From assembly GCA_944470555.2 (NCBI GenBank), contig OX104127.1, positions 161,175,276-161,239,275 of the forward strand: DNA of 64,000 bases, read 5' to 3'. Position numbers and translations under genes: made by a program. The notes below the pieces were generated by a model, which did no database searches, had not been told where the DNA came from, and saw only the letters and a program-made list of their open reading frames with translations. Shown here one piece after another: positions 35,301 through 44,489 of this stretch; positions within the stretch are counted from its first letter, which is position 1, and the number at the start of each line of letters is the position of its first letter. The DNA comes from Heterobilharzia americana (taxonomy: Eukaryota > Platyhelminthes > Trematoda > Strigeidida > Schistosomatidae).

Positions 35301-37242
35301 GTTACCCAAAATGCTTCAATCAGCAGTGCTCCTATTGGTCAATTATGTAAGTCTTAAGACATTCAGAATGACGCACAGATACGCGCTACAACAGGACCTG
35401 GATGAACTGGTCGGTTAGTCTAGACGATAGTGTCTAAAAACTAACGGTAGCGAAAGTGCAGTGGCGCACATTGGTCACAGTAACTATGACCAGTATTTAA
35501 TTGATGGACCGCCATTACCATTAGTCTGGGAATTAAAATTCAGGATAAACCACAAGGTGAAGAGGTTCGTGCACTGCAATGCAGAGAAAAGTTTCTGCGT
35601 TGTGGTATGTGCAGAAACTGTAAGCGCTTTGAACGTGATATGTTCAGGTTACACTACCCTACGCACATATGACCCCATTTAGTGTACCGCATTAGTGGAG
35701 CCATCATATATCTCTCACTACTTTAACTTGAGAAATGGGTATGAGACACTAGTGAAGTGGAGATGTGGTTCACTGGTCTAGATATTCGACTTTTAAGCAG
35801 TGGGTCAAGGGTTTGAACACCAACTGAAGTCCGAGCAGCTAGTTTGTATCACTAGCCCCCACATAATAGATGGCTCACTGTACAAACGTGCAGGAGGTTT
35901 CTGCGTCCACCGTGTTTCCGTTTCAAAACAGAATTTAGTATCCGTAATAATGATTTTGTTACCTCTTTTTAGTCACTAGAACTAACTCATAAGGAAGAAA
36001 ACTACAGTCAAATCAACAGTGTGAATATATATTCGTATCATTGGTTTAGGACTGGAACTCCTTACTAATTCAGTTCAGGCTAACACATTCAAAGACCTTA
36101 GTCTTCACACAGTTATCTACTGAAAGGGTTAACATAGGCCAAATTGCCTATTGTCTTTGTGACTGAAGACTTGGAAACACGACCCTTTAAGGGTAGTCGG
36201 ATACCTTGACAATACAGACCATCATGTGAGAAACAAACTAGTCAAACGCACATCGCAGTGCTAACCACAAAAGCAAGCCCCATAAGAACGTAATTACCAA
36301 GACAAATAAGGCCTACTGAGATGTGTAGTAAGCACCAGTAAGGAACACCAAAAAGGTGATTCATAGTGTTTGAAATTAAGAACATGGACTATATCCCTAG
36401 TGAGAGAACTTCAATGCATCTACTAGTACTGCCTATTAACACTGCGGTAATATTTTCGTAATCATACTACGAAAACAGTTAATGGATATGGCCAGTATTC
36501 AGCCAAATAGACGAAAACCTCAGAATATACTACTTCTTACGATACTACATGAGCCTATACCGACTTTTACAAAAACAAAGAATTTTGTCCTGAACACAAA
36601 CTCCCATACAGATCGAAAAAGGGGGGGAATAGAGAGTATATGGGGGGATTATGGGGAACTGAAGGGAAAAATAAGGCGAAAATCCTGGGGAAATGCAATC
36701 AATTTCCACTTTCTACGTGTTTTCCCCTCGAATGACTCCCTTTCCCCCTTGAAGTAGTCTTTCTCAACCAACCCCACATGTCAACCTTTCCCATAGAAGT
36801 CGTTTTTTACTTTCACTTAACTATTTTTCCTTCCTAAAACGCTTTGCTCTCGCCTATTCAATCTTTTTCATGCAGCTTTGCCTCACTGTTTAGTTTCACT
36901 CTTCAACTCACCTTCATTTTCTATTTGTTCCCCTTCTTTGCACCTTCATTACCAGACTGGGCTAGAATGTAATAATCTTGATTAAAAGAGCGGCTAGATG
37001 CAACCATGAGAAATTTGGAGATGAAAAATATATTTGAGTGAATTAACGTCAAAACGTTCCACAACAAAATAATATAGCCAGAAACTAGATAACCGAGTAT
37101 GATCAAATTATAATCATGACTCATCCTGTATCTCAAGATTCATGAACAAAATAAGTAGACTTGATAACTTCTCTAATGAACCACCTCAATATCACTCACC
37201 GTCATAGTAATAGCACACTTTTTTCGTCGCTGCTGACTCCAT
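23068..37242 (-). CDS. HDAC1: Class I histone deacetylase (HDAC1-type), six recognisable exons
   Basis: Zinc-dependent lysine deacetylase acting on histones in nuclear co-repressor complexes. Exons: 37242-37200, 27210-26708, 26667-26479, 26435-26279, 25481-25233 and 23396-23068. All junctions use GT-AG and the phases join. The spliced protein starts [18 protein letters not shown], has the catalytic His pair (138, 139) in [18 protein letters not shown], zinc ligands D174 and H176 in DIDIHHGDG and D262 in [11 protein letters not shown], and the transition-state Tyr301 in GGGGYTIRN. The catalytic core is full length and the tail is Asp/Ser/Lys-rich. It is 489 residues if the stop after DKVR is used. 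The AAG/GTAAGA just before that stop could instead be a donor to a further exon not found here. Intron 1 is about 10 kb; introns 2 and 3 are 40 and 43 nt; introns 4 and 5 hold transposons. Confidence 0.95.
23594..24947 (-). mobile_element. Internally deleted RTE copy in HDAC1 intron 5
   Basis: Minus strand, same direction as the gene. It lacks the endonuclease, then carries the RT linker ([21 protein letters not shown]), RT blocks [76 protein letters not shown] and [10 protein letters not shown] (catalytic FADD changed to FTDD). It then jumps from [12 protein letters not shown] straight to [19 protein letters not shown]. That jump removes about 0.6 kb found in the reference copy. The TTA-rich tail is at 23594-23606. 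Confidence 0.9.
25233..25481 (-). CDS. HDAC1: HDAC1 exon 5
   Basis: Starts after acceptor tcgattaag, encodes [20 protein letters not shown] through [21 protein letters not shown] to [11 protein letters not shown], and ends at donor AAG/GTATGT. It contains Tyr301, the catalytic tyrosine. Confidence 0.95.
25625..25875 (+). mobile_element. SMalpha-type SINE in HDAC1 intron 4
   Basis: A tRNA-like block (ggtggtgtagtggataacgcc, then tctcccgagtcccgg) is followed by catcactcactgagaggcagg and the hammerhead region. The copy lies antisense to HDAC1. It is the best preserved of the SMalpha copies in the window. Confidence 0.85.
25806..25860 (+). ncRNA. Hammerhead ribozyme, core apparently intact
   Basis: Stem I pairs CCAG (25811-25814) with CTGG (25848-25851). 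The core CTGACGA (25815-25821) differs from the consensus only at position 7, which tolerates any base. Stem II is GTCC/GGAC with loop CAAATA. GAAA follows at 25836-25839. Stem III is very short (ATGC with GCGT), ending in the cleavage site GTC at 25845-25847. The very short stem III is a known trait of schistosome satellite hammerheads, which may act best as dimers or in extended transcripts. Cleavage is predicted after 25847. Confidence 0.8.
25947..26203 (+). mobile_element. Solo LTR in HDAC1 intron 4
   Basis: Begins TGTAGTGGGCG and matches the LTRs at 13483-13765 and 14289-14507 through gaatggacataagtagtat, aatcatagggaattac and ataaacactctttc. No internal region is present, which is what recombination between two LTRs leaves. 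It is antisense to HDAC1. Confidence 0.75.
26279..26435 (-). CDS. HDAC1: HDAC1 exon 4
   Basis: 157 bases from [20 protein letters not shown] to LLLVG, preceded by a 43-base intron and ending at donor G/GTTTGT. It carries the third zinc ligand, D262. The last base pairs with two bases of exon 5 to make the first glycine after the donor in VGGGGY. Confidence 0.95.
26479..26667 (-). CDS. HDAC1: HDAC1 exon 3
   Basis: 63 codons in phase 0, from [19 protein letters not shown] to [10 protein letters not shown]. The acceptor lies 40 bases from the previous donor, and the donor is AAG/GTAAAT. It contains [21 protein letters not shown], typical of HDAC1/2. Confidence 0.95.
26708..27210 (-). CDS. HDAC1: HDAC1 exon 2
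   Basis: Acceptor acatttcag at 27211, donor GAA/GTAAGT at 26707. It encodes residues 15-182, from [18 protein letters not shown] through [17 protein letters not shown] and the catalytic [12 protein letters not shown] to [11 protein letters not shown], supplying two of the three zinc ligands. Confidence 0.95.
27211..29650. other. HDAC1 intron 1, 3' part; unassigned
   Basis: No exon or known repeat could be supported. Short frames such as 27751-27963 and 28394-28603 carry no domain. Around 28900-29330 the plus strand gives weak broken coding-like sequence ([13 protein letters not shown]), possibly an old element I could not identify. Confidence 0.35.
30776..31171 (+). pseudogene. SR2-like endonuclease domain, decayed
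   Basis: The frame contains [14 protein letters not shown] (the metal-binding DxN region, here NFN), [19 protein letters not shown], and [17 protein letters not shown] near the end. The catalytic SDH region follows in another frame near 31185 ([13 protein letters not shown]). The earlier TRIQDP segment lies in a separate frame around 30510. Confidence 0.75.
32097..32829 (+). pseudogene. SR2-like reverse transcriptase domain, decayed
   Basis: RT blocks read in two frames: [21 protein letters not shown] and [18 protein letters not shown] in the first, then after a shift [20 protein letters not shown] and the catalytic region [18 protein letters not shown] (YPDD in place of YADD), with [15 protein letters not shown] and [16 protein letters not shown]. 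The YPDD change and the frame break mean it is not active. Confidence 0.85.
33780..34630 (-). mobile_element. Decayed SR2-like 3' part in HDAC1 intron 1
   Basis: The minus strand gives [19 protein letters not shown] near 34600-34545, then [26 protein letters not shown] near 34290, and [14 protein letters not shown] near 33945. It is 5'-truncated at the RT block D and is older than the neighbouring 29.65-33.57 kb copy. The two lie tail to tail within the same intron. Confidence 0.75.
34631..37199. other. HDAC1 intron 1, 5' part; mostly unassigned
   Basis: A frame at 34653-34928 and one at 35461-35682 carry no domain I recognise. Around 35780-35850 a tRNA-like block (ggttcactggtctagat, ggtttgaacacc) suggests another SINE family. 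A purine/G-rich stretch near 36610-36690 and a pyrimidine-rich stretch near 36710-36900 look like element 3' UTR remnants. Confidence 0.35.
37200..37242 (-). CDS. HDAC1: HDAC1 exon 1 (start codon)
   Basis: ATG at 37242-37240 followed by 14 codons and one extra base, then donor G/GTGAGT at 37199. It encodes [14 protein letters not shown], the conserved N-terminus of class I HDACs. The open frame continues upstream to 37464 without a stop, but the residues there are not HDAC-like, so this Met is chosen. It is separated by almost 10 kb from exon 2 and is easily missed. Confidence 0.9.
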
Positions 37243-37680
37243 TATTTGTTCACCGGGCCCGCACAACCTACTAACAAGTATTTTGTAATCAGCAAAATAC
37301 AGCAAATTCAGAGGATGTTTAAAACAAAAACAAACAATGTGTGTTTTTTGAGTAATGTGTAACAAATAGTTGTGAGTGAGAAAATAATGTAAAAAACAGG
37401 CATCAAATGTACTGTGTGGATAAAGCGAATAGGAAAATCCGCTAAATGCTGATTGCCGTACCAATATCCAATATTGATAATGCGAGCGTAGAAAACTGGT
37501 AGTTTTTGGTCTCTCACGTCTAGTTCTTAGGGCTTGGTTCGAGTTGTTCGGTTCACTCCTGCAATGGACGAGGAAATCCCCTCTGCTTTCTTTCTTTTAG
37601 CTTCCGTGAGATGGATGTTTTGTGGGTTAGTAAGTTGTAATTTGTGGAGTGATTGGGGAGCTACGGGTTACTGGAAGTTT
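37243..37680 (-). promoter_or_regulatory. Probable HDAC1 5' flank
   Basis: The sequence upstream of the HDAC1 ATG, up to the CR1-like element, should hold the transcription start and promoter. No clear TATA box or named site is seen. The position is inferred from the gene start alone. Confidence 0.4.
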
Positions 37681-39740
37681 AGGGAACTGCCGTGACTCCT
37701 GTCTGTGTGGGTAACTGAAAGAGAATAGTAAAGTAGTGGTAAAAGAATGAAGAGAGAATAAAAAAAGAGAAGAAGGAAGAAAAAATAATAATGCAGGGAA
37801 GAGAAAGGGGAAGGAGAAGAAAAGGAGGGGCGAAAAAGAGAAATAAGAGCGAAAGAAAAGTATTTGGGAATCGCGCGAATGGTAGCATGGGTTTGGTTCC
37901 TACAGAAGAATTAGTAGGTAATGTGTGTGTATTAAGGAGAGAGATAGTGAGTGGCAGTTAGGAGGGAGTTGGGGACTAGTGAGGTTGGTGACTACCTGAG
38001 TACGTCCGTGGTAGTCCATGCGAGGTGACATAACTGTCTAATCGCCTCTTGAATGAGTCGACTGAGGGAGGTATAACGATGTGTCGCGACAAGGCATTCC
38101 ATAAAGCACACACTCTTAGGGAGAAAAATTTGGACCTGAGTATGGTGTTCGCCCTCTGGTGTGCTATCTTAATGGGGTTTCTTCGTGAAGATCGTTGAGT
38201 TGCAGGCAAAATTGATTTGTTTGCATGGTCTGCCTGATGGGCGATCTTGTATGCCATAATGAGGTCACCCCTTTTCCTGCGATAACCCAAGGTAAATAGG
38301 TTTAGGTGTTTAAGTCTTTCAGGATACGTCTTTCCCCTTAGCCATACAACTGATTTTGTTGCAGTTCTTTGTATTCTTTCAAGGAGATTAGAGTCTCTCT
38401 TGAGTGTTGGAGGAGCCACCGTATTGAAGACTTCTGGATGCGGCCGCCCGTAGGATTTGAAAATGATGAGGAAGAGTTCGGGAGTGAGGGCGCCAAGCTG
38501 TCTACACAGAAAGTGTAGAGTGGCGTTCGCTCTGGTTGTCACACCTTTGTAGTTGGAGCTGGTGTCCAAGGTGTCGGTGAAGTTGAGCCCCAAATCTTTC
38601 TCCGTGGACACTCTGGTGATAGCACGGTTGCTCAACATGTACTGGAAGTCGGTCGTACCTGTTTCATTCTTACTGATGTGCGTTACTTTGCACTTTTCCA
38701 GATTGAAGCTCAGGCCATTTTCCGACGACCAGAGCTCGAGTTGCTGCAAGTCCTTTTGTAGCGCTGTGCAATCAGCTTCTTCGTTTACCACCCTCCAAAT
38801 TTTAATGTTGTCAGCGAAGAGCAGGATGGGTGAGGATATTTTATCTGGCAGATCGTTGACAAACGGGAGGAACAGAAGCGGTCCTAGGATTGCTCTTTGG
38901 GGTACTCCTGACGTCGAGGGCCTCCACTCCGACCTTATTCTGTTCACTTTAGCGCAGAACTGCCTACCTTGGAAGTGTGAGCTCAAAAGCTCGGCAATCT
39001 CTAGACTGCCTAGTACACTCTCGTCATGGCCTGTGACAAGATTCAATCCCTAACTAGCCAACTTTCTTCTTGACATGAAGCGGTACAAGTTTTTGGGATT
39101 GCTTTGTAACCTCGCCACCAAGTTTGTTTGATGGGAAAATCTGTCGATACGCACTCTAATGTTACAGCGGTTGCGAATCCTTTTGTAGTTCCAGAAGTCA
39201 GACTCCCTGCGTGATGTATGCCACTTGAACCAAGCCTGCTTCTTGCTCTGGATAAGCCTCTCTGTCCCACGCTTTAACCACGAGGTTCTCACTGATTGTC
39301 TGTGTGTTACTTCTGGTACACTATGACTTATGGCCCCAGTGATTATTTTCTTCACCTCCAACCAGCGTTCATCTATTGTGAGATGAGCCCAGTCTACCGG
39401 CCATGATGCATTCATGAGATATTCCCCCATGGTCTCATAGTTGGCCTTGCTGTAGCAAGTGATGGTGTTGGGCGTCTCCAGTTGCAGAGCCTCCCTAGTT
39501 ATCATGGAGAAGGTGATTACAGCGTGGTCACTCTTGTTGCTAGAACCGCATGCTTTGAAAATTGTGATTTTCCTACTTCCAGTTAAATCCTTTATGCTTC
39601 TTGTATCTAAGCACTGAACCCCGTTGTTTTTTTGCTTCAGGTGATCAAAATTACCGGTAAAAGCAGGGCAAATGTTTTGGGTGAATTGCTTACAGTCATT
39701 TACCAGCCGGTTTGGTGTTTTATCAGATTTGTTCTTTGAG
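37680..39740 (-). mobile_element. CR1-like retrotransposon copy A, internally deleted
   Basis: Minus strand. The endonuclease end (CPAFTGNFDHLK near 39665, then DHAVITFSMITREALQLE) and linker (39505-39050) are followed abruptly by RT sequence in the frame 39046-37976. The jump lies between RFMSRRKLAS and NLVTGHDESVLGSLEIAELL, so the N-terminal RT blocks are missing. The 3' UTR probably reaches about 37680. It lies just upstream of HDAC1 in the same direction. Confidence 0.85.
37976..39046 (-). pseudogene. CR1-like RT C-terminal part, long open frame
   Basis: A 356-codon frame, the longest undamaged retroelement frame in the region. It contains TSGVPQRAILGPLLFLPFVNDL (block C, normally PQGS.LGP), the catalytic LLFADNIKIWR (FADD changed to FADN), LELWSSENGLSFNLEKCKV and a DLGLNFTDTLDTSSNY region, and ends with the conserved LRSKFFSLRVCALWNALSR. 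The changed catalytic Asp suggests an inactive protein despite the open frame. Confidence 0.85.
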
Positions 39741-40597
39741 GACAGGAGGCTGGGAGCCTATATTGATCCTTTTCCAGTAGGTCTCTTTGCTCGTCCAGCC
39801 TCCTTTCGAACGAGTCGATTGATGATGCAGACACCACTTCTTCTGGGAGTCGGTTCCAGGCGTTGATTACTCGACGCGAGAACCAGTACTCTGAGAAGAC
39901 TATGTTCGTTCTTTGCCTCCGAGGTGTTCCAGCCTAGTGGAAAGGAAGGGAGAAGATAGATCAGGCGCGAAGTTATTCCTTAGAATCCTGTGTAGCATGA
40001 TTAGGTGGAACAAAGTGAAGAGGTCCAGCTCCTTAAATCGATTTTCATAGGTGAGGCTGGCCATCGCAGGGATCGTACCAGTGATTGCCCTCTTAAATCT
40101 TTCTAGGAGGTCTGCGTCGCCTTTCAAACAGGCATTGGCCGCCTGTGTACAGTTTTCTAAGTTAGACCTAACTAAGTATGTGTATAAGATGTTGAACATG
40201 TCACCACTTATTACCATAAACGTCCTACGTAATGCCCGGAGGGTCCTAAAACTCCGAGCTGCTACCAATCGACGGTGAGCCGTAGTTTTCAAGTCATAAC
40301 CCACTGTGATTCCTTCGTCATTGTGGGTGAGTACTGAAAGTAGAGGTGTCCCATCACTATCGTTGGTGTGTGCCCCAAGTGCATGCTCACACATTTACTT
40401 GCATTGATAGGAATCAACCACTGCTCTGTTCAGGTCTGCCTGAAGCGCACGTATATCCTCATCGTTTCCAACTTTCCACCAGATTTTTGAGTCATCAGCG
40501 CAGAGAACCATGGGAGACTTCGTGATATTTGGCAGCTCATTTACGTATAGAAGAAATAGTAAGGGGTCCAGGACTGTACCTTACGGCACTCCACTGT

Positions 40598-41014
40598 CTA
40601 CCGACTTTCAAGTGAAGAGTTTAGATCAGTCCTTACTCTTTGTTTCCTACCGACAGTAAAGTCTCTTATCCATGCGAGCAGACCGCCAGTGATTCCAAAA
40701 CCTCCCAGTTTTCTGAGCGACATGGGATGAGGTACTTTGTTGAACGCCTTACTAAAGTCAATGAAAATGACATCTACAGGTATCCTATCATCTTTAGACT
40801 GGGCCCTACTTTCCCTGGCTGTAAAGAGGTTCGCCAGGCGAGAGAAATTTCTACAAAAACCATGCTGTGGATGAGACAGTAGTGTACTGCTCTCTAGGTG
40901 GACGGTGATGGCCTTTCTGATTACTCCTGGGATTTTTACCAAGATACTAGTCAAACTTATCCGTCTGTAATTTGATGGGAGCTGCCCAGAACCTGCCTTG
41001 TGGATGGGTGTCAC
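40598..41014 (-). pseudogene. CR1-like RT N-terminal blocks
   Basis: The frame reads VTPIHKAGSG-like TPIHKAGSGQLPSNYRRISL, SHPQHGFCRNFSRLANLF (block A-B) and DVIFIDFSKAFNKVPH (catalytic block A), then LAWIRDFTVGRKQRV. Block D continues in another frame near 40510 as VLCADDSKIWWKVGN. Confidence 0.88.
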
Positions 41015-43342
41015 TATGGCATCCTTCCAATCCTAGGGGAGTGTGCCTTCACTGAGGGACAGCCTGAACATAGTGGTCAGTGGGCCGGCTACATAGCGTC
41101 TTGGCTCTCTGGGCAGCCTTGGGTGCAGCTCATCCGGTCCCGTTGATTTTTCCACGTCGATGTTATTTAATATCAGGAGTGCATCATTGCGATCGATATC
41201 CACAGAGTCTATTCTGTTGGATATAAATAAATGCTTCTACTGTTGGATAAGTGTCAACAGAAGACTCCCATGCGAAGACTTCAGCAAAATATCCAGCCGT
41301 GGCTTCTGCTTCCTACCCATCATCCTCAATCAAACAGTCATTTTCTGTCCGTTTGATTGGAGCAGGCACACCACGCTACATCTTATTTCTATAGTTCATG
41401 TGAGAAAATAACCCCTTCGGATGTTGCAATGCAGCCTGGGAGGGACGTTTTTCAAAGCATATTGGAGGCTGGTGGATGGCAGCGACATATTTACCGCACG
41501 TTCCTTTGTAATGCTTCATCGCTTCTGGTGTACCAAGGTGGGTGGCAAGACGCCAACACTTTTTCTTACGTCGTAGAAATATTTGGATTTAGTGGTTTAT
41601 ACGTGGAGGATAATGTTTCCGTCCCCGCGTGACAGTCCACGGAATGTGCTGTTGGGTCACTTGTGTACATAACTATTTGGAGGGGCGCGACGCACCTTCA
41701 ATGGAGGCTTCTAGATTTACTGTCAAGGTACTAGGTGCCAGGCGAAACATACATCATCTGCATGTGAGAATGCTAAGTCCGGAACTGGTGGAGCATGCTG
41801 ATGATCATATCTAGTGGTGTCCTAATTTGCTGTAAGAGAGCTAAACGAAACTAATGTTCCCAGTAACCTGTGGTCAAACGAATTGCATGATGCTTTTGTT
41901 GTTGGTCTATCCCAGCCAGCTGATGGTGCGCTGAAGTTTCCTACACCTAGACACCAGCATTTATCTGTCCGGAGGGTCAGCTTGTTCAGGAGGAAGTCTG
42001 CTGTCTCACATCTAGGGCCTTGGTATACTACGATTACGTTAAGGTCTTGCCCCTTGCATCTAAGTCGCCAGCGCAGCATTTCACATGTCCCACTTTCGTG
42101 TCCATCTGTTTCTATGGCCTTTACAGTTAAGGCATTCTTGAAGTAAAGAAGGACACCACTAACTTTGAGTACCAGTCTGTGTCTAAATGGGATGAATCCT
42201 CATAAATGTGTTTCACAGCCATTGACCCAAGAAGAAAACCAAGTTTCTAAGATAGCAATGATATCAGGGCTTTCGTTGGTTGTCACATTACTGAGCGCAG
42301 TCCACTTGCTTAAGAGACGACGTGCCCTTGTGTATAAGACAAAGAAACTACTTGAGTGAGTTTCCGTCCTATCCGTTGAGGCTTCGGCATCATTTGCTGT
42401 AGAGACCTCGACACACAAAAACGCACCACCTTCAGATCTTGCTCTCCAGCTGCCAATCTGGGTTTTAGTTCTGCTTTTGCTTCTCGTTTTTTGATTCCAT
42501 CAGCAAGAGCTAGATTATTCCGCACGAACATTCTACATCCTTCAAGTGTACCAGCATTCTTCGGAATCTGGTTCCTCTCACCTGCTGGCTTGAACTCGAC
42601 TTTAAGTAGCCGAGACTTATTTTCAATACTAACTGCCTCCTGTTTTCTTACTCTATATATCTTGAGTAGGGTGACTCCTGGCATGCTTCCCGATAGAAAC
42701 TGGTTTATCAAACTTTGTGCTTTGATCCTGTTCGAAACTGTTGCGTGGCTCTGGGTCTCTACTTTCTTCCGCTGCGTGGAAGATTATGGACCTGTCAAGG
42801 AGCTCTGTTTTTTCATTACTCTGTGCAGTGATGACAGCTGGTTCAGTGACCGTTATTGGTTTCTTAGAATGCCGTTTAGATTTAGTTACATGCCGTTTTT
42901 CGCAGTCGAGTACGCAAGGTTTACTAAAGTTTGGTCCAGTGGCCTTGACGCTGACAGCCTCAGAACGGGATGCATCCCACTCTGTTCAGTTCTTGTCAGC
43001 GATTGGGTCTTCGAACTGGGTATGACCTGCGGCCTGCATGGCTCCGTAGTCGGCACTGAGAATGTTTCACTCCTACTTCTTCCATCTGAAGCAGACCTAG
43101 CCTGACTGTCAGGAGTTTTCAGACTGGGTCTGGCTGCTCTGGAGATGCGAGAACCAGAAGGCACTAGCTTCACCCTGCTTGGTGCGGCCTTGTCTAAGTC
43201 GATGGCAGCAAACCCAGCGGGCAGTCTAAGTGTGACTTAAAGCTTGCCGGGGGACGTTCTTAAAACTTTGTGCCAATGGATGCTGTCCCGTTGTCACTAT
43301 CACAGTTATCAACTTTGACTTTCGACGATAGTTTCCTAGTCC

Positions 43343-43597
43343 TCATATCGAGAAGTGTTCATGCTTCCTTTGCCAGAGTGCGAATATCCGAGCAGCGTAA
43401 CGCGCACAGCTAGACACTTCCTGCTTGCTGCACCCCTTATATACTGAAGGTGTGAGGCCTGTGCGGTTGTCGTGAAACCACTTCTTACATTCGCTACATT
43501 GTGTACCAGAGGCCACTGTGAAGTGGCCCTCGGCCCTACCACACGCATTTTTAGGACACCTTTTACTCACCATGTAGCAGAAACCACGGAAATCCAC
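43343..43597 (-). pseudogene. CR1-like ORF1, zinc-finger segment
   Basis: Cys/His spacing CPKNACGR, then CSECKKWFH and later CSKQEVSSCARYAARIF, fits a PHD-like zinc finger of the type found in ORF1 proteins of CR1-clade elements. The frame stops soon after, and the rest of ORF1 is scattered over several frames down to about 42310. Confidence 0.6.
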
Positions 43598-43744
43598 ACA
43601 TTCTGTGCCTGTTCATTTGGGTTTTGCCTACCGAATCAAAGTTTTTCAAATTTCAGCCTGTTTTGCAGTCGTTTTTATTTCAGGTTTAACCAAAATACCT
43701 GCGAGATGGTTGACACAAACTTCTTAAAACAGATCTTGATATAA

Positions 43745-44330
43745 ACTGGTGTCTGAAAGGTGGCTCAGACCTCCTAGAAAGAGCCCATAGGGCAGCCTCT
43801 CACACGATCCCTGTGATGGCTGGCCTGGCTGACTGACCGAGATCTACTTAAGGAGACCGGCCCCTTCTTTTATCGTATTGCAAGCAAAGCGTAGATCTAA
43901 TCGTGGTATACGGGATTTTCATAAATGAATTTGAACCCAATCTTTCTTCTCCTTTTTTCTGTTTCAATCGAAGCACCCTAGAGGAAATAGGAGGATGCGA
44001 AAGAAAAGGACCCACGTAGTCCTCATGGAGCACTTGTTCTCGCATCAACTCATCAACTCCTGGAACCAACTTTCAGAAAAAGTTGTGTCAGCTTCATCAG
44101 TTGGCTCGTTCAAAAGGGAACTCGAAAAGCATCGAGTTCCACCGGAAAATGGATGGTATAAGCTGTTGCCTCCTGAAGCGGAACAAAGCCTTGGGTCTAC
44201 CTACCGTGGACACAGGCATGCAGTGTTATGAATATACGTTGTTCAGCTAAAGCCGAACGAAGCTATGCCTGGATTGGAGGAAAAGTATAGCAAGGCAAAG
44301 CTTTGCCGGTTTTGTCTTTCTGGCTGCTGT
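43745..44330 (+). mobile_element. CR1-like 3' end on the plus strand
   Basis: Plus-strand C-terminal sequence: SDLLERAHRAASHTIPVMAGLAD near 43770, then after stops SHQLINSWNQLSEKVVSASSVGSFKRELEKH (44035-44130), typical of the end of CR1-like proteins. It meets the 5' end of copy B head to tail, so opposite-strand elements abut here. Confidence 0.75.
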
Positions 44331-44489
44331 GACGTTCATAGATGGAGTGGAAAAACCAACTTATTTCCTTATGGGATCAGAAAGTTGGTACCCAAAAGGA
44401 ATGATGACTACTTGGGGTGTTGACAATGGTGCACTTGTTACCACACCAGTTGCTTTGCAGGATCCTCAGAATTACCTAAGGCATACCGA

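Larger units (their letters stand above)
39740..43700 (-). mobile_element. CR1-like retrotransposon copy B, near full length
   Basis: Minus strand, about 4 kb, directly 5' to copy A. From the 5' end it has an ORF1-type zinc finger near 43600-43350, a basic linker to about 42310, the endonuclease 42420-41450, RT 41010-40400, and the C-terminal part 40394-39740. It is from a related but different subfamily from copy A, since the C-termini differ. Many stops and shifts are present. Confidence 0.8.

Noticed and set aside
37976..39046. A 356-codon open frame looking like a host gene
   Set aside because: It contains CR1-like RT motifs (SGVPQRAILGPLLF, FADN) and the typical C-terminus of these elements, so it is a retroelement remnant.
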